DNA of 64,000 bases, from NCBI RefSeq assembly GCF_043555975.1, contig NZ_JBIGIA010000007.1, positions 234,623 to 298,622 of the forward strand, read 5' to 3'. The number at the start of each line of letters is the position of its first letter. Position 1 is the stretch's first letter. Below the pieces are notes generated by a model that worked only from the letters and a program-made list of their open reading frames with translations, was not told the DNA's origin and ran no database searches. A program made the translations under genes and the position numbers. This stretch comes from Pelomonas nitida. Lineage in GTDB: Bacteria; Pseudomonadota; Gammaproteobacteria; Burkholderiales; Burkholderiaceae_C. Below are positions 8,410-16,637 of the stretch, one piece after another.

Positions 8410-10464
8410 ATGACCTACCCCCACTTGCTGGCCCCGCTGAACCTGGGCTTCACGACGCTGAAGAACCGCGTGCTGATGGGCAGCATGCACACCGGCCTGG
8501 AGGACGGGCGCAAGCATTTCGAGCGCATGGCGGTGTTCTTCGCCGAGCGCGCCCGGGGCGAGGTGGGCCTGATCGTGACCGGCGGCTTCGCACCCAACAT
8601 CGAGGGCTGGGCCAAACCGTTCGCCGGCACGCTGGCGACGTCGGGCGCCGCGCGGCGGCACCGCATCATCACCGACGCCGTGCATGCCGAGGGCGGCAAG
8701 ATCGCGCTGCAGATCCTGCACACGGGCCGCTACGGCTACTCGCCGCTGTGCGTGGCACCGTCGCGCATCCAGAGCCCCATTTCGCCGTTCACGCCGCGCG
8801 AACTCGGCACGGGGGGCATCGAACGGCAGATCCGCGCGTTCATCCGCTGCGCGAAGCTGGCCCGCGAGGCCGGCTACGACGGCGTGGAGGTGATGGGCAG
8901 CGAAGGCTACTTCATCAACCAGTTCCTCGTCGCGCACACCAACAAGCGCACCGACGCCTGGGGCGGCTCCTACGAGAACCGCATGCGGCTGCCGCTGGAG
9001 ATCCTGGCCCGCATGCGCGAGGCCGTGGGGCCGGACTTCATCATCATCTACCGTCTGTCCATGCTGGACCTGGTGCCCGATGGCAGCTCGTGGGAGGAAA
9101 TCGTCGAGCTGGCGCGGCGCGTGGCCCGGGGCGGTGCAACGCTGATCAACACGGGCATTGGCTGGCATGAGGCCCGCATCCCTACCATCGCCACCAGCGT
9201 GCCGCGCGCGGGCTTCGCCTGGGTGACGGCCAAGCTGCGGGCGCAACTGCGGGCCGAGGGCATCGACACGCCGCTCATCACCAGCAACCGCATCAATGCG
9301 CCCGACGTGGCCGAGGGTGTGCTGGCCGACGGCGCGGCGGACATGGTCTCCATGGCACGCCCCTTCCTCGCCGACCCGGCCTTCGTGCAGAAGGCGCGCC
9401 TGGGCCGCGCGGACGAGATCAACACCTGCATCGCCTGCAACCAGGCCTGCCTGGACCACACGTTCGCGCAGAAGATCTCCACCTGCCTGGTCAACCCGCG
9501 CGCGGCCTACGAGCAGGAGATCGTCGTGCGCCCGGTGACCGGCAGCGCGAGGAAGCGCCTGGCCGTCGTCGGCGCCGGCCCGGCGGGCTTGGCGGCCGCG
9601 ACGACGCTGGCCGAGCGCGGCCACGAGGTGCGGCTCTTCGACGCCGCCACCGAGATCGGCGGTCAGTTCAACATGGCACGGCGTGTGCCGGGCAAGGAGG
9701 AGTTCGCCGAGACGCTGCGCTACTTCCGCCGCCGCATCGAGGTGACCGGGGTCGACCTGCAACTGGGCCGCCGCGTTGCCGCCGCCGACCTGACGGGTTA
9801 TGACGACGTGCTGCTGGCCACCGGCGTCAGCGCCCGCGACCCCAAGATCCCGGGCCAGGCCGAGGGCATCGCACGCGGCCAGGTGCTGAGCTACATCGAC
9901 GTGCTGCGCCACGACCGGCCGGTGGGCGCGCGCGTGGCCATCGTCGGGGCGGGTGGCATTGGCTTCGACATGGCCGAGTTCCTGTTGGAGGCCGGCCACT
10001 CGCTGACACTGGACCCGACCGCGTGGCGCCGCCACTGGGGCGTGGGCGACCCCGAGCAGGTGCGGGCGGGGCTGCTGCGCCCGGCCCCAGCGGCACCGCG
10101 GCGCCAGATCACGCTGCTGCAGCGCAAGGCCGGCAAGCTGGGCGCGGGCCTGGGCAAGACCACCGGCTGGATCCACCGCGCCGCGCTGAAGATGAAGCAG
10201 GTGGAGATGCTGGCCGGCGTCAACTACGAGCAGATCACGCCGGAGGGTCTGTGGGTGAGCTACGGCGAGAAGCGGGCGGATGCCCAGCTCATCGAGGCCG
10301 ACACCATCGTGCTGTGCGCCGGCCAGGAACCGCTGCGCGAGCTGGAGGCGCCGCTGCGGGCGGCAGGCGCCCGCGTGCATTTGATCGGCGGCGCGCTGGA
10401 AGCGGGTGAGCTGGACGCCAAGCGCGCCATCCTGCAGGGGACGACGCTGGCGTGCCAGCTCTGA
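8410..10464 (+). CDS. fadH: NADPH-dependent 2,4-dienoyl-CoA reductase (FadH-like, OYE/FMN - 4Fe4S - FAD)
   Basis: About 684 residues with the FadH/trimethylamine-dehydrogenase layout. An old-yellow-enzyme TIM barrel (about residues 1-330) is followed by the iron-sulfur motif CIACNQAC (C340, C343, C347) with C359. Then comes a pyridine-nucleotide-disulfide fold with two dinucleotide motifs, VVGAGPAGLAAA and IVGAGGIGFDMAE. The enzyme reduces 2,4-dienoyl-CoA so that unsaturated fatty acids can enter beta-oxidation. Related flavin reductases share the architecture, so the substrate is inferred. I start at the ATG at 8410; an ATG nine nt earlier is possible. Confidence 0.88.
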   Translation: MTYPHLLAPLNLGFTTLKNRVLMGSMHTGLEDGRKHFERMAVFFAERARGEVGLIVTGGFAPNIEGWAKPFAGTLATSGAARRHRIITDAVHAEGGKIALQILHTGRYGYSPLCVAPSRIQSPISPFTPRELGTGGIERQIRAFIRCAKLAREAGYDGVEVMGSEGYFINQFLVAHTNKRTDAWGGSYENRMRLPLEILARMREAVGPDFIIIYRLSMLDLVPDGSSWEEIVELARRVARGGATLINTGIGWHEARIPTIATSVPRAGFAWVTAKLRAQLRAEGIDTPLITSNRINAPDVAEGVLADGAADMVSMARPFLADPAFVQKARLGRADEINTCIACNQACLDHTFAQKISTCLVNPRAAYEQEIVVRPVTGSARKRLAVVGAGPAGLAAATTLAERGHEVRLFDAATEIGGQFNMARRVPGKEEFAETLRYFRRRIEVTGVDLQLGRRVAAADLTGYDDVLLATGVSARDPKIPGQAEGIARGQVLSYIDVLRHDRPVGARVAIVGAGGIGFDMAEFLLEAGHSLTLDPTAWRRHWGVGDPEQVRAGLLRPAPAAPRRQITLLQRKAGKLGAGLGKTTGWIHRAALKMKQVEMLAGVNYEQITPEGLWVSYGEKRADAQLIEADTIVLCAGQEPLRELEAPLRAAGARVHLIGGALEAGELDAKRAILQGTTLACQL

Positions 10465-10468
10465 CAGC

Positions 10469-10675
10469 TCAGTTGCGCGACAACGCCCAGAGTTGGTAGA
10501 GCGCGTCGTTGTCGTCCTCCGACACCTCCAGGCCCCGGGCGAGGTCGAAGCTGGAGTCATACCAGCCGCAGTCGAGCTTGCGCGCGCTGGCTTGCCCGCC
10601 GACGCCCATCGCCGGGGCCTGCTGCGGCAGCGTGGAGTGGGCCCAGGGGAATTGCGAAGAGCTGAAGAAGTGCAT
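10469..10675 (-). CDS. Small hypothetical protein, 68 aa
   Basis: A short protein starting MHFFSSSQFPWAHSTLP and ending with an acidic tail (LEVSEDDNDALYQLWALSRN). The start is supported by a good ribosome-binding site: read on the minus strand, GGAGG lies about 6 nt before the ATG. It is convergent with, and only 4 nt from, the dienoyl-CoA reductase stop. The longer frame to 10906 runs through a REP-like element and is not used. No family is recognised. Confidence 0.6.
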   Translation of the reverse strand: MHFFSSSQFPWAHSTLPQQAPAMGVGGQASARKLDCGWYDSSFDLARGLEVSEDDNDALYQLWALSRN

Positions 10676-10838
10676 GGCGGCCTCCGTTTTGTAAGCTCGA
10701 CGTCGCTTCAACGTCATGGCGTAAGCATCGTTGCCAAGCGTTTCCGCAGCCATCACCCGGAGGGTGGAACCAGAAGCAACCAAGGGGGAGATCCCCCCAC
10801 CCTGCCCACCCATACCCCTCCAAAGGGGGGTGAAATAT

Positions 10839-10921
10839 GGGGTCAGCTTGCAGGCCAGCCGGCTCAACCTAATTGCGAGCCTGCGAGCCTCGGGCCGTGG
10901 GCTCAATCCGAACCTGACCCC
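10839..10921. repeat. REP-like palindromic element (GGGGTCAG ... CTGACCCC)
   Basis: Terminal inverted octamers GGGGTCAG and CTGACCCC enclose about 67 nt containing two GGCTCAA copies and a GCGAGCCTGCGAGCCTCG stretch. Outer bases extend the pairing (ATATGGGGTCAG against CTGACCCCATTT). Elements of this look are often mobilised by REP-associated tyrosine transposases in betaproteobacteria (from memory). Its right arm forms the 3' end of the AlkD-like gene. Confidence 0.55.
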
Positions 10922-11580
10922 ATTTTCAGGAGCTCGCGGCGGGCGTCGCGGCCTATCCAGCGGGCGGATGCGTCGCTCTGTTCGCAGAGACGCTCCGCCA
11001 CAGTGAGCGCAGGCTCACACAAAGCGGCACTGCGCTTGCCGATCTGGCGCAGCGCCCAGCTGACGGCCTTGCGGACATAGTTGCGATCGTCGCTGGCCGC
11101 CGCTTCGATCAACGGCAGGCGGGCCAGGAACTCGACGTCCGGCCGCTGCTTGTGATGAACGGCGGCAACAGCCAGCAGCGCAAAGCCGGCGCGTTTCTCG
11201 AATTCCGCCTCGCGTGCCGCCCAGCGAGGGATGGCCTCCCACGCCAGCGGGCTTCTGACGAAGGCGTTGAGGCAGGCCTGGTCGCAGACATCCCAGGCCG
11301 GCAGGCTCGCAACCCACCCGTCCATGTCGGCCGGGGTCAGCCGCGCGGGCTCGGCCACCATGCCCGCGAGGATCTGCGCATCGGGGATGCCGGTCTCCCA
11401 CAACGCGAGCGCCAGCCCATGATCGCGCCCCAATTCGCGGGCCAGTGCGCGCAGCGTCGGCACGGCCACGCCCAACCGGGCGGCACCACCCAGGCCGTAG
11501 CGGGCCATCTCGCCCAGCGCCTGCGGGCGCGCGGCAGCTCGCAGAAGGCCGAGGGCAGCATCGAGTCGGTCCACGGGCAT
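10903..11580 (-). CDS. DNA alkylation repair protein (AlkD-like HEAT-repeat glycosylase fold)
   Basis: A 225-residue all-helical protein. GVAVPTLRALAREL, WETGIPDAQILAGMV, WDVCDQACLNAF and the later EKRAGFALLAVAAVH and YVRKAVSWALRQIGKR match the HEAT-like repeats of the AlkC/AlkD family, which excises alkylated purines. The WDxCDxxC segment and the YVRKAVSWALRQIG block are typical of this family. The last six or so codons (MGSGSD and the stop) lie inside a REP-like element, so the original C-terminus appears to have been replaced. A missing tail of a few residues need not abolish function. Confidence 0.82.
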   Translation of the reverse strand: MPVDRLDAALGLLRAAARPQALGEMARYGLGGAARLGVAVPTLRALARELGRDHGLALALWETGIPDAQILAGMVAEPARLTPADMDGWVASLPAWDVCDQACLNAFVRSPLAWEAIPRWAAREAEFEKRAGFALLAVAAVHHKQRPDVEFLARLPLIEAAASDDRNYVRKAVSWALRQIGKRSAALCEPALTVAERLCEQSDASARWIGRDARRELLKMGSGSD

Positions 11581-11770
11581 GCCGCGACTCTAAGGCCGCG
11601 CCTCTGGGCGTGGCGCCAGGCCCGGGCCGGCATCGCTCACGCTGGCGCGACACCAACAGCGGCATGACGACCCGCCTCCATGCGGCGGGCTCATAAACTG
11701 ACTCGCAAAACCTGCCAGGCCCTCGGCAAAGGGTCGGGACAATCCTTCCATCGCCCATTCACTGCTCGCC

Positions 11771-13315
11771 ATGAAGCTGTCGCCCCTGCTCTCGTCGCTC
11801 GCACTCGCCCTCTCGCTGGCCGTACACGCCGCCCACGCCAGCCCCGGTCCAGGCGTGAGCTGGCAGTCCGCCGCCGCCGATGCCGACATCGACCGCGCCT
11901 TCACCGAGGCCAAGGCCGCGAAGAAGCCGGTGCTGCTGTACTGGGGCGCCAAGTGGTGCCCGCCGTGCAACCAGCTCAAGGCCACGCTGTTCAACCGCGC
12001 CGACTTCATCGAGCAGAGCAAGGCCTTCGTCGCCGTGGGCATCGACGGCGACGCCCCCGGTGCGCAAAAGCTGGGCACGCGCTTCAAGGTGCGCGGCTAC
12101 CCGACGCTGATCCTGTTCAACCCGAACGGCAGCGAGATCACCCGCCTGCCCGGCGAGGCGGACGCCGGCCAGGTCATGAAGGTGCTGCAGCTGGGGCTGT
12201 CCAGCGGGCGCCCGGTCAAGGCCGTGCTGGCGGATGCCAAGGCGGGCAAGAAGCTCACCGCCAACGAATGGCGGCTGCTGGGCTTCTATGGCTGGGAGAC
12301 CGACGAGCAGCAACTGCTGCCCGCCGACCAGCGCGCCGCCACGCTGGCCCAGCTCGCCAAGGCCAGCGAGGGCGTGGACGGCGAGACCAACACCCGCCTG
12401 TGGCTGAAGTCCATCGGCGCACTGGCCGACGGCAAGGCGACGGACGCCGCGCAGCTGCCCCGCCTGCGCGCCGTGCTGGCCGACGCCGCGCAGTCCCGCG
12501 CGCAGATGGACGTGCTGACCAACGAGGCGCCCGACCTCGTCAAAGCCCTCGCACCCACGGCAGGCGCGACGCGAACCCAGCTCGTCACCGAGTTCGACGC
12601 CGCGCTGAAGCGGCTCAACGAGGACACCACGCTGTCCCGCGCCGACCGCCTGAATGCGCTGCAGGGCCGCATCGACCTGGCCCGACTGGGCTCGCCCAAG
12701 GACGAGCCGCATCCCCAGGGCATGCCGGCCGCCTTGCTGGCCAACGCCCGCGACCAGGCCACCAAGGCCAACCGCGAGATCACCGACGGCTACGAGCGCC
12801 AGGCCGTGGTCACCGAAGCCGCCCACCTGCTGGGCCGCGCCGGCCTCTGGAAAGAGAGCGACGAGCTGCTGCAGTCGGCGCTGGCGCGCAGCCACTCGCC
12901 CTACTACCTGATGAGCCAGCTGGCCGGCAACGCGAAGAAGCAGGGCAAGAAGGCCGAGGCGCTGCGCTGGTACGAAGAGGCCTACAACAAGAGCGAGGGC
13001 CCGGCGACCCGGCTGCAGTGGGGTGCCACGTATTTCGGTGCCCTGGTCGAGCTGGCGCCCGAGGACACCGCGCGCATCGAGAAGACCGCCGCCCAGCTCT
13101 TCGCCGACGCACAGAAAGACCCCGGCGCGTTCTACGAGCGCAGCGAACGCTCACTGAAGAAGGTGGCGACGCTGCTGGCCGGCTGGAGCAAGACCCCCGC
13201 CCAGGCCGCCGCCGTCGGCCGGCTCAAGGCCCAGCTGGACGGCGTCTGCGGCAAGCTGGATGGCGGCGACGCCCAGGCCAAGACAGCCTGCCAGGGCTTG
13301 ATGAAGAAGGCGTGA
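11771..13315 (+). CDS. Exported thioredoxin-fold protein with helical C-terminal domain
   Basis: A 514-residue protein. The N-terminal signal peptide MKLSPLLSSLALALSLAVHA is followed by a thioredoxin domain with WCPPC (C63 and C66) and the cis-proline loop GYPTLILFN. The remaining 350 residues are helical and TPR-like (RLWLKSIGAL, EALRWYEEAYNKSEGP). It resembles periplasmic thioredoxin-like reductases of unknown partner. A CPPC rather than CGPC active site is common in such proteins. It is convergent with tonB; the 56 nt between them have no obvious terminator. Confidence 0.85.
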   Translation: MKLSPLLSSLALALSLAVHAAHASPGPGVSWQSAAADADIDRAFTEAKAAKKPVLLYWGAKWCPPCNQLKATLFNRADFIEQSKAFVAVGIDGDAPGAQKLGTRFKVRGYPTLILFNPNGSEITRLPGEADAGQVMKVLQLGLSSGRPVKAVLADAKAGKKLTANEWRLLGFYGWETDEQQLLPADQRAATLAQLAKASEGVDGETNTRLWLKSIGALADGKATDAAQLPRLRAVLADAAQSRAQMDVLTNEAPDLVKALAPTAGATRTQLVTEFDAALKRLNEDTTLSRADRLNALQGRIDLARLGSPKDEPHPQGMPAALLANARDQATKANREITDGYERQAVVTEAAHLLGRAGLWKESDELLQSALARSHSPYYLMSQLAGNAKKQGKKAEALRWYEEAYNKSEGPATRLQWGATYFGALVELAPEDTARIEKTAAQLFADAQKDPGAFYERSERSLKKVATLLAGWSKTPAQAAAVGRLKAQLDGVCGKLDGGDAQAKTACQGLMKKA

Positions 13316-13371
13316 GGCGGCCGGTGGTGGGCGGCGACGGGGCGCGGGGCGCCATGAACGGCTTCTAGCGG

Positions 13372-14085
13372 CTAACGCTGTTCGACGGCGAACGGAATGT
13401 CCAGTGCGATGGTCATGGCGCGGGGGGGCGGTTCGAAAGGAACCACGGCCTGCACCGCGCGCAGGGCCTGCTCGTCCAGCGCGGTGTTGCCACTGCTGCG
13501 GCGAATCGTCAGCGATCCCGGCTCCACGCTGCCGTCCGGCCGCAGGCCGAATGCGACCACGGGGGCCCCGGTCGCGCCGTTGGCCTCGGCCGGGTAGCTG
13601 AGCCGGGCCTTGACGGCGCGCTTCAGCGCCACGAGGTAGCGGCGCTGGGCGTCGAGGTCGGGCTCGTCGTGCGGGATGGTCTGCCGGACCTGCGCCTGGG
13701 CGGCGGGGCCGGGGGTTGCCGATGCGGCGGCCTGGGGCGGCGCGTCGTCAGCGGGTGCGGGGCGCGCTTCAACGCGCACCGGGCTGTCGACCATTGCAGG
13801 CGGCGCGGGCGGCGGCGATGGTGCGCGGCGGGCGGGCTGCAGCGGCTGTGGCGGCCGAGCTTGCGGCGCCGGGCGCGCGGCAGCTTCACCGGCCCGGGCC
13901 TCGTCGGTCTGGCGCTGGGCGACGAGGCCGAACAGCTCGACCACCAGCTTGTCCTGCCGGGGCGCAGCGGGGGCGCGGGCCCGGACGGCCAGCGCCGGCA
14001 GCACGAACAGCACATGCGCCAGCAGCGATGCCGCCAGGCAGCGCCGCAGCGTCCAGGCCCTCGCGGCAGGGGGGGCGGGTTTCAT
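13372..14085 (-). CDS. tonB: TonB-type energy transducer
   Basis: A 237-residue protein with the TonB plan. An N-terminal signal anchor (LRRCLAASLLAHVLFVLPALAV) is followed by a long Pro/Ala-rich periplasmic spacer (about residues 60-130). The C-terminal TonB domain ends ...SSGNTALDEQALRAVQAVVPFEPPP. TonB carries proton-motive force from ExbB-ExbD to outer-membrane receptors. Its start overlaps the exbD stop by 4 nt (ATGA). It is the last gene of the unit headed by the filamentous adhesin, which makes a dedicated partner in that locus likely but unproven. Confidence 0.88.
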   Translation of the reverse strand: MKPAPPAARAWTLRRCLAASLLAHVLFVLPALAVRARAPAAPRQDKLVVELFGLVAQRQTDEARAGEAAARPAPQARPPQPLQPARRAPSPPPAPPAMVDSPVRVEARPAPADDAPPQAAASATPGPAAQAQVRQTIPHDEPDLDAQRRYLVALKRAVKARLSYPAEANGATGAPVVAFGLRPDGSVEPGSLTIRRSSGNTALDEQALRAVQAVVPFEPPPRAMTIALDIPFAVEQR

Positions 14086-14462
14086 CCGCTCTGCCGCGTC
14101 TGCACGGCCACCCTGGTGAAGCCGAGCTGCTGCAGCACGTCGGCCACGTCGACGAAGCGCTGCAACCGCACGTCCCGGTCGGCTCGCAGCAGAAAGGGGG
14201 TGTCCTTCGGCAGCACCGCCAGTGCGGCCCGCAGCGCCGGCGGCGTGACGCCGCGCCCGTCCAGGAAGATGCTGCCCTGGGCGTCGATCTCGATGCGCCG
14301 GCTGCGGTCGCGGTCCGGCAGGGCGGCCTGGGCCTGGGGCAGATGCACCGGGATGCGGCCGCTGGCGATGAAGCTCGATGTCGTGAGCACGATGGTGAGC
14401 AGCACCAGCATGATGTCGATGAACGGCACCATGTTCATCGCGTCGATGGGCTCATCTTCCAT
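14082..14462 (-). CDS. exbD: ExbD/TolR biopolymer-transport protein
   Basis: A 126-residue protein with one N-terminal membrane helix holding the family signature VPFIDIMLVLLTIVLTTSSF. The aspartate at residue 16 corresponds to the proton-carrying Asp of ExbD/TolR. The periplasmic C-terminal domain (LRADRDVRLQRFVDVADVLQQLGFTRVAVQT) is complete. It overlaps exbB by 11 nt at its start and tonB by 4 nt at its end, so the three are translationally coupled. Confidence 0.9.
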   Translation of the reverse strand: MEDEPIDAMNMVPFIDIMLVLLTIVLTTSSFIASGRIPVHLPQAQAALPDRDRSRRIEIDAQGSIFLDGRGVTPPALRAALAVLPKDTPFLLRADRDVRLQRFVDVADVLQQLGFTRVAVQTRQSG

Positions 14463-14883
14463 GGCGCATCCGCCACTGCAGCGTCAGCACCCGGGCGCGG
14501 CGCTGCAATGCGTTGTAGAGCGTCACGGCCATGAGGGCCACCACCAGCCCGGCAGCTGTGGCCTTCAGCGCCAGAGCCAGGCCCGTCATGATCTGCCCCA
14601 CGTCGGCCGCTGCGTCCTGGCCCATGCGATGGAAGGTCAGCATGATGCCGAACACGGTGCCGAGCAGCCCGAGATAGGGCGCGTTGCTGGCCACCGAGGC
14701 GATGAGTGACAGGCGCTGCGTGAGCAGCAGCTCCAGCGCATCGGCGCTGAGCACGGCGGCCAGATCGACGTGGCGGTAGAGACTCCAGCGCTCCAGGCCG
14801 GTAGCCACCACCAGCACGCTGAGCAGGCCCAGCAGACCGAGCACGCCGTGGTCGACCAGCGCCGACAACCATTCCATTTGCAT
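14452..14883 (-). CDS. exbB: ExbB/TolQ/MotA-family proton channel protein
   Basis: A short ExbB of about 143 residues with three membrane segments (VLGLLGLLSVLVVATGLERW; APYLGLLGTVFGIMLTF; ATAAGLVVALMAVTLYNALQ). GLLGTVxG and the final TAAGLxVA stretch are the conserved channel-lining elements. The start at 14883 is the ATG 16 nt after the tpsB stop; the longer frame into tpsB is rejected because it is cysteine-rich and unrelated. With ExbD it should form the inner-membrane motor that energises TonB. Confidence 0.88.
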   Translation of the reverse strand: MQMEWLSALVDHGVLGLLGLLSVLVVATGLERWSLYRHVDLAAVLSADALELLLTQRLSLIASVASNAPYLGLLGTVFGIMLTFHRMGQDAAADVGQIMTGLALALKATAAGLVVALMAVTLYNALQRRARVLTLQWRMRHGR

Positions 14884-14899
14884 GGCACACCTCCCTGCT

Positions 14900-16585
14900 T
14901 CAGAACACGGCCCCGGCCTGCAGCAGGCCGCGCACGCGGCCATCGCGAGGCAGGGACACCGGCCGCTGGCCCGTCACCAGCGCAACCTGGGCCTGCACGA
15001 ACAGCGAGCGCCAGGACAGGCTGTAGCCAAGGCCGACATCGCTCAGGTCCACCCGGTCGGCCGCCGCGTAGCTCGCGTCGTGCAGGCTGATCTGGCCGGC
15101 GTCGGCCACCAGGCTCAGCGCCTGGGTCGTGTCGGCGATGGCCGGCAGCGTGTGGCGCAGCTCCAGGTGGAGCAGATGGCCGTTGTCGCCGCTGATCGCC
15201 TCTCGGTAGGCCGTGACGCCACGCGTGCCGGAAATGGAGAACTGTTCGCTGCTGTCCAGGTTGCGGTGGATGGCGCGCTGCACGCTCATCGACGCCGAGG
15301 CACTGAGCGTGTCGTTCAGCGCGATGCGCCCCGAGGCCGACAGGCTGGCTCGCCCATAACGGCCCACCGAGTTGGCACCGGCCTGGTTGGCCGCCTTCAT
15401 GTCGGGCTCGTCGATGTCCAGCCGGCCGATGGTCAGGCTGCCGCTGAGCGAGGCATAGGCATTGCGCCCGAGCAGCGCGCCATCGTGTTCCAGCGCCAGC
15501 CCGGCGGTGGCGGCGCGCAGGTGTCTGGTGGTGCGCTGGCCGGCAGAGCGCAGCTCGTCGCGCAGCGCGCGGTCGACGAAGCCCAGGGTGGCCGTCAGCG
15601 TTTGCTGGCGGGTGCGCTGCACCGGGTAGAAGAGGTTGATCTCCAGCGTCCGGGCCTGGCCGTGTGCATCGAGGGAGGCGTAGGCATCGTCCAGCGTGTA
15701 GCGCGTGCCGCCGACGGCCAGTTCACCACGCAGGCCGTGGCTGCCCAGCGGCGTCGAATAGGCTAGGCGGCCGCTGCGCAGGCCGCCGCCATCGCTGTCC
15801 ATGCCACTGAAGTCCAGCGTGTCGCCCAGGTGGAAGGGCGAATACAGCGACGCGCCGATGCTCAACCGGCGGCGGCCGGTGTAGCGCGAGCCGTGGTTGT
15901 CCAGCGTCGCGTAGCCCCCGTAACGCCGGCCCTGACCCACGAGGATGTCGACGTCCGACGTGCCGGCGGCCTCGCCCGGCGCGATGCTGACCTTGGGCAG
16001 CGTTGCGCCGGGCAGCTCGCCCACCAGCAGCATCGCGCGCTCGAGTTCATCGCGCGTGATGGGGCGATCGGCAAGCCCGGCGAAATAGCCGCCAAGCTGG
16101 GCGTCACGGACGCCCGACTGGTTGCGCAGCGTCACCTTGCCATAGCGGCCGATCACGATGCGCAGCGTGAGCGTGCCGCCGCTGGCGTCCTGCCGGGGGA
16201 CATAGGCCCGCGCCACCAGGTAGCCCCGGCTGCGGTACAGCGCGGTGATGCGATCGGCCGCCGTGTTGATCTCGGCCATCGACAGCGCCCGGCCCGCGAA
16301 TGGCGCGACCACGGCCTGCAGATCCGCCTCGGCGATGAACTCGGCACCGTCGAAGCGGAAGGACAGCACCTTCAGCGTCTGCCCGGGCGGCAGCGCCAGC
16401 GGTGCGTCCTCCTGCTGATCGATCTGCGGCGCCAGCGGCTTTCTTGGCGCTGGCGGCAGCGCGGGCCGGCTTTCTTGCAGGGCCTTGCCGGCGTCTACCG
16501 GCGCGGCACTGGTCTGGGCCTGGGCCGTGGCCCACAACAACGTGGGCGCCAGGGCGAGGCCGCATCGGGCAACGATGGTTTTCAT
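14900..16585 (-). CDS. TpsB outer-membrane transporter of two-partner secretion (ShlB/FhaC/HecB family)
   Basis: About 561 residues. A cleavable signal peptide (TIVARCGLALAPTLLWATAQAQ) comes first. A proline-rich linker leads to a ShlB-type POTRA region (LKVLSFRFDGAEFIAEADLQAVV, then MAEINTAADRITALYRSRGYLVARAYVP). A beta-barrel with alternating strands ends in ...GLLQAGAVF, a C-terminal phenylalanine that fits the Bam signal. The family exports TpsA exoproteins across the outer membrane. The ATG at 16585 is used; a TTG one codon earlier gives the longer frame. It lies 52 nt behind the ModA-like gene and 16 nt before exbB. Confidence 0.9.
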   Translation of the reverse strand: MKTIVARCGLALAPTLLWATAQAQTSAAPVDAGKALQESRPALPPAPRKPLAPQIDQQEDAPLALPPGQTLKVLSFRFDGAEFIAEADLQAVVAPFAGRALSMAEINTAADRITALYRSRGYLVARAYVPRQDASGGTLTLRIVIGRYGKVTLRNQSGVRDAQLGGYFAGLADRPITRDELERAMLLVGELPGATLPKVSIAPGEAAGTSDVDILVGQGRRYGGYATLDNHGSRYTGRRRLSIGASLYSPFHLGDTLDFSGMDSDGGGLRSGRLAYSTPLGSHGLRGELAVGGTRYTLDDAYASLDAHGQARTLEINLFYPVQRTRQQTLTATLGFVDRALRDELRSAGQRTTRHLRAATAGLALEHDGALLGRNAYASLSGSLTIGRLDIDEPDMKAANQAGANSVGRYGRASLSASGRIALNDTLSASASMSVQRAIHRNLDSSEQFSISGTRGVTAYREAISGDNGHLLHLELRHTLPAIADTTQALSLVADAGQISLHDASYAAADRVDLSDVGLGYSLSWRSLFVQAQVALVTGQRPVSLPRDGRVRGLLQAGAVF

Positions 16586-16637
16586 CAACAGGTGTCTGCA
16601 GCTGGAGGTGGTGGGCGGCGCGGGCCGTTCGGTGCGC

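Noticed and set aside
8347..10560. A 737-codon frame antisense to the dienoyl-CoA reductase
   Set aside because: Its composition is typical of a shadow frame (His, Gln, Arg, Ala), while the plus strand has intact flavin and iron-sulfur motifs.
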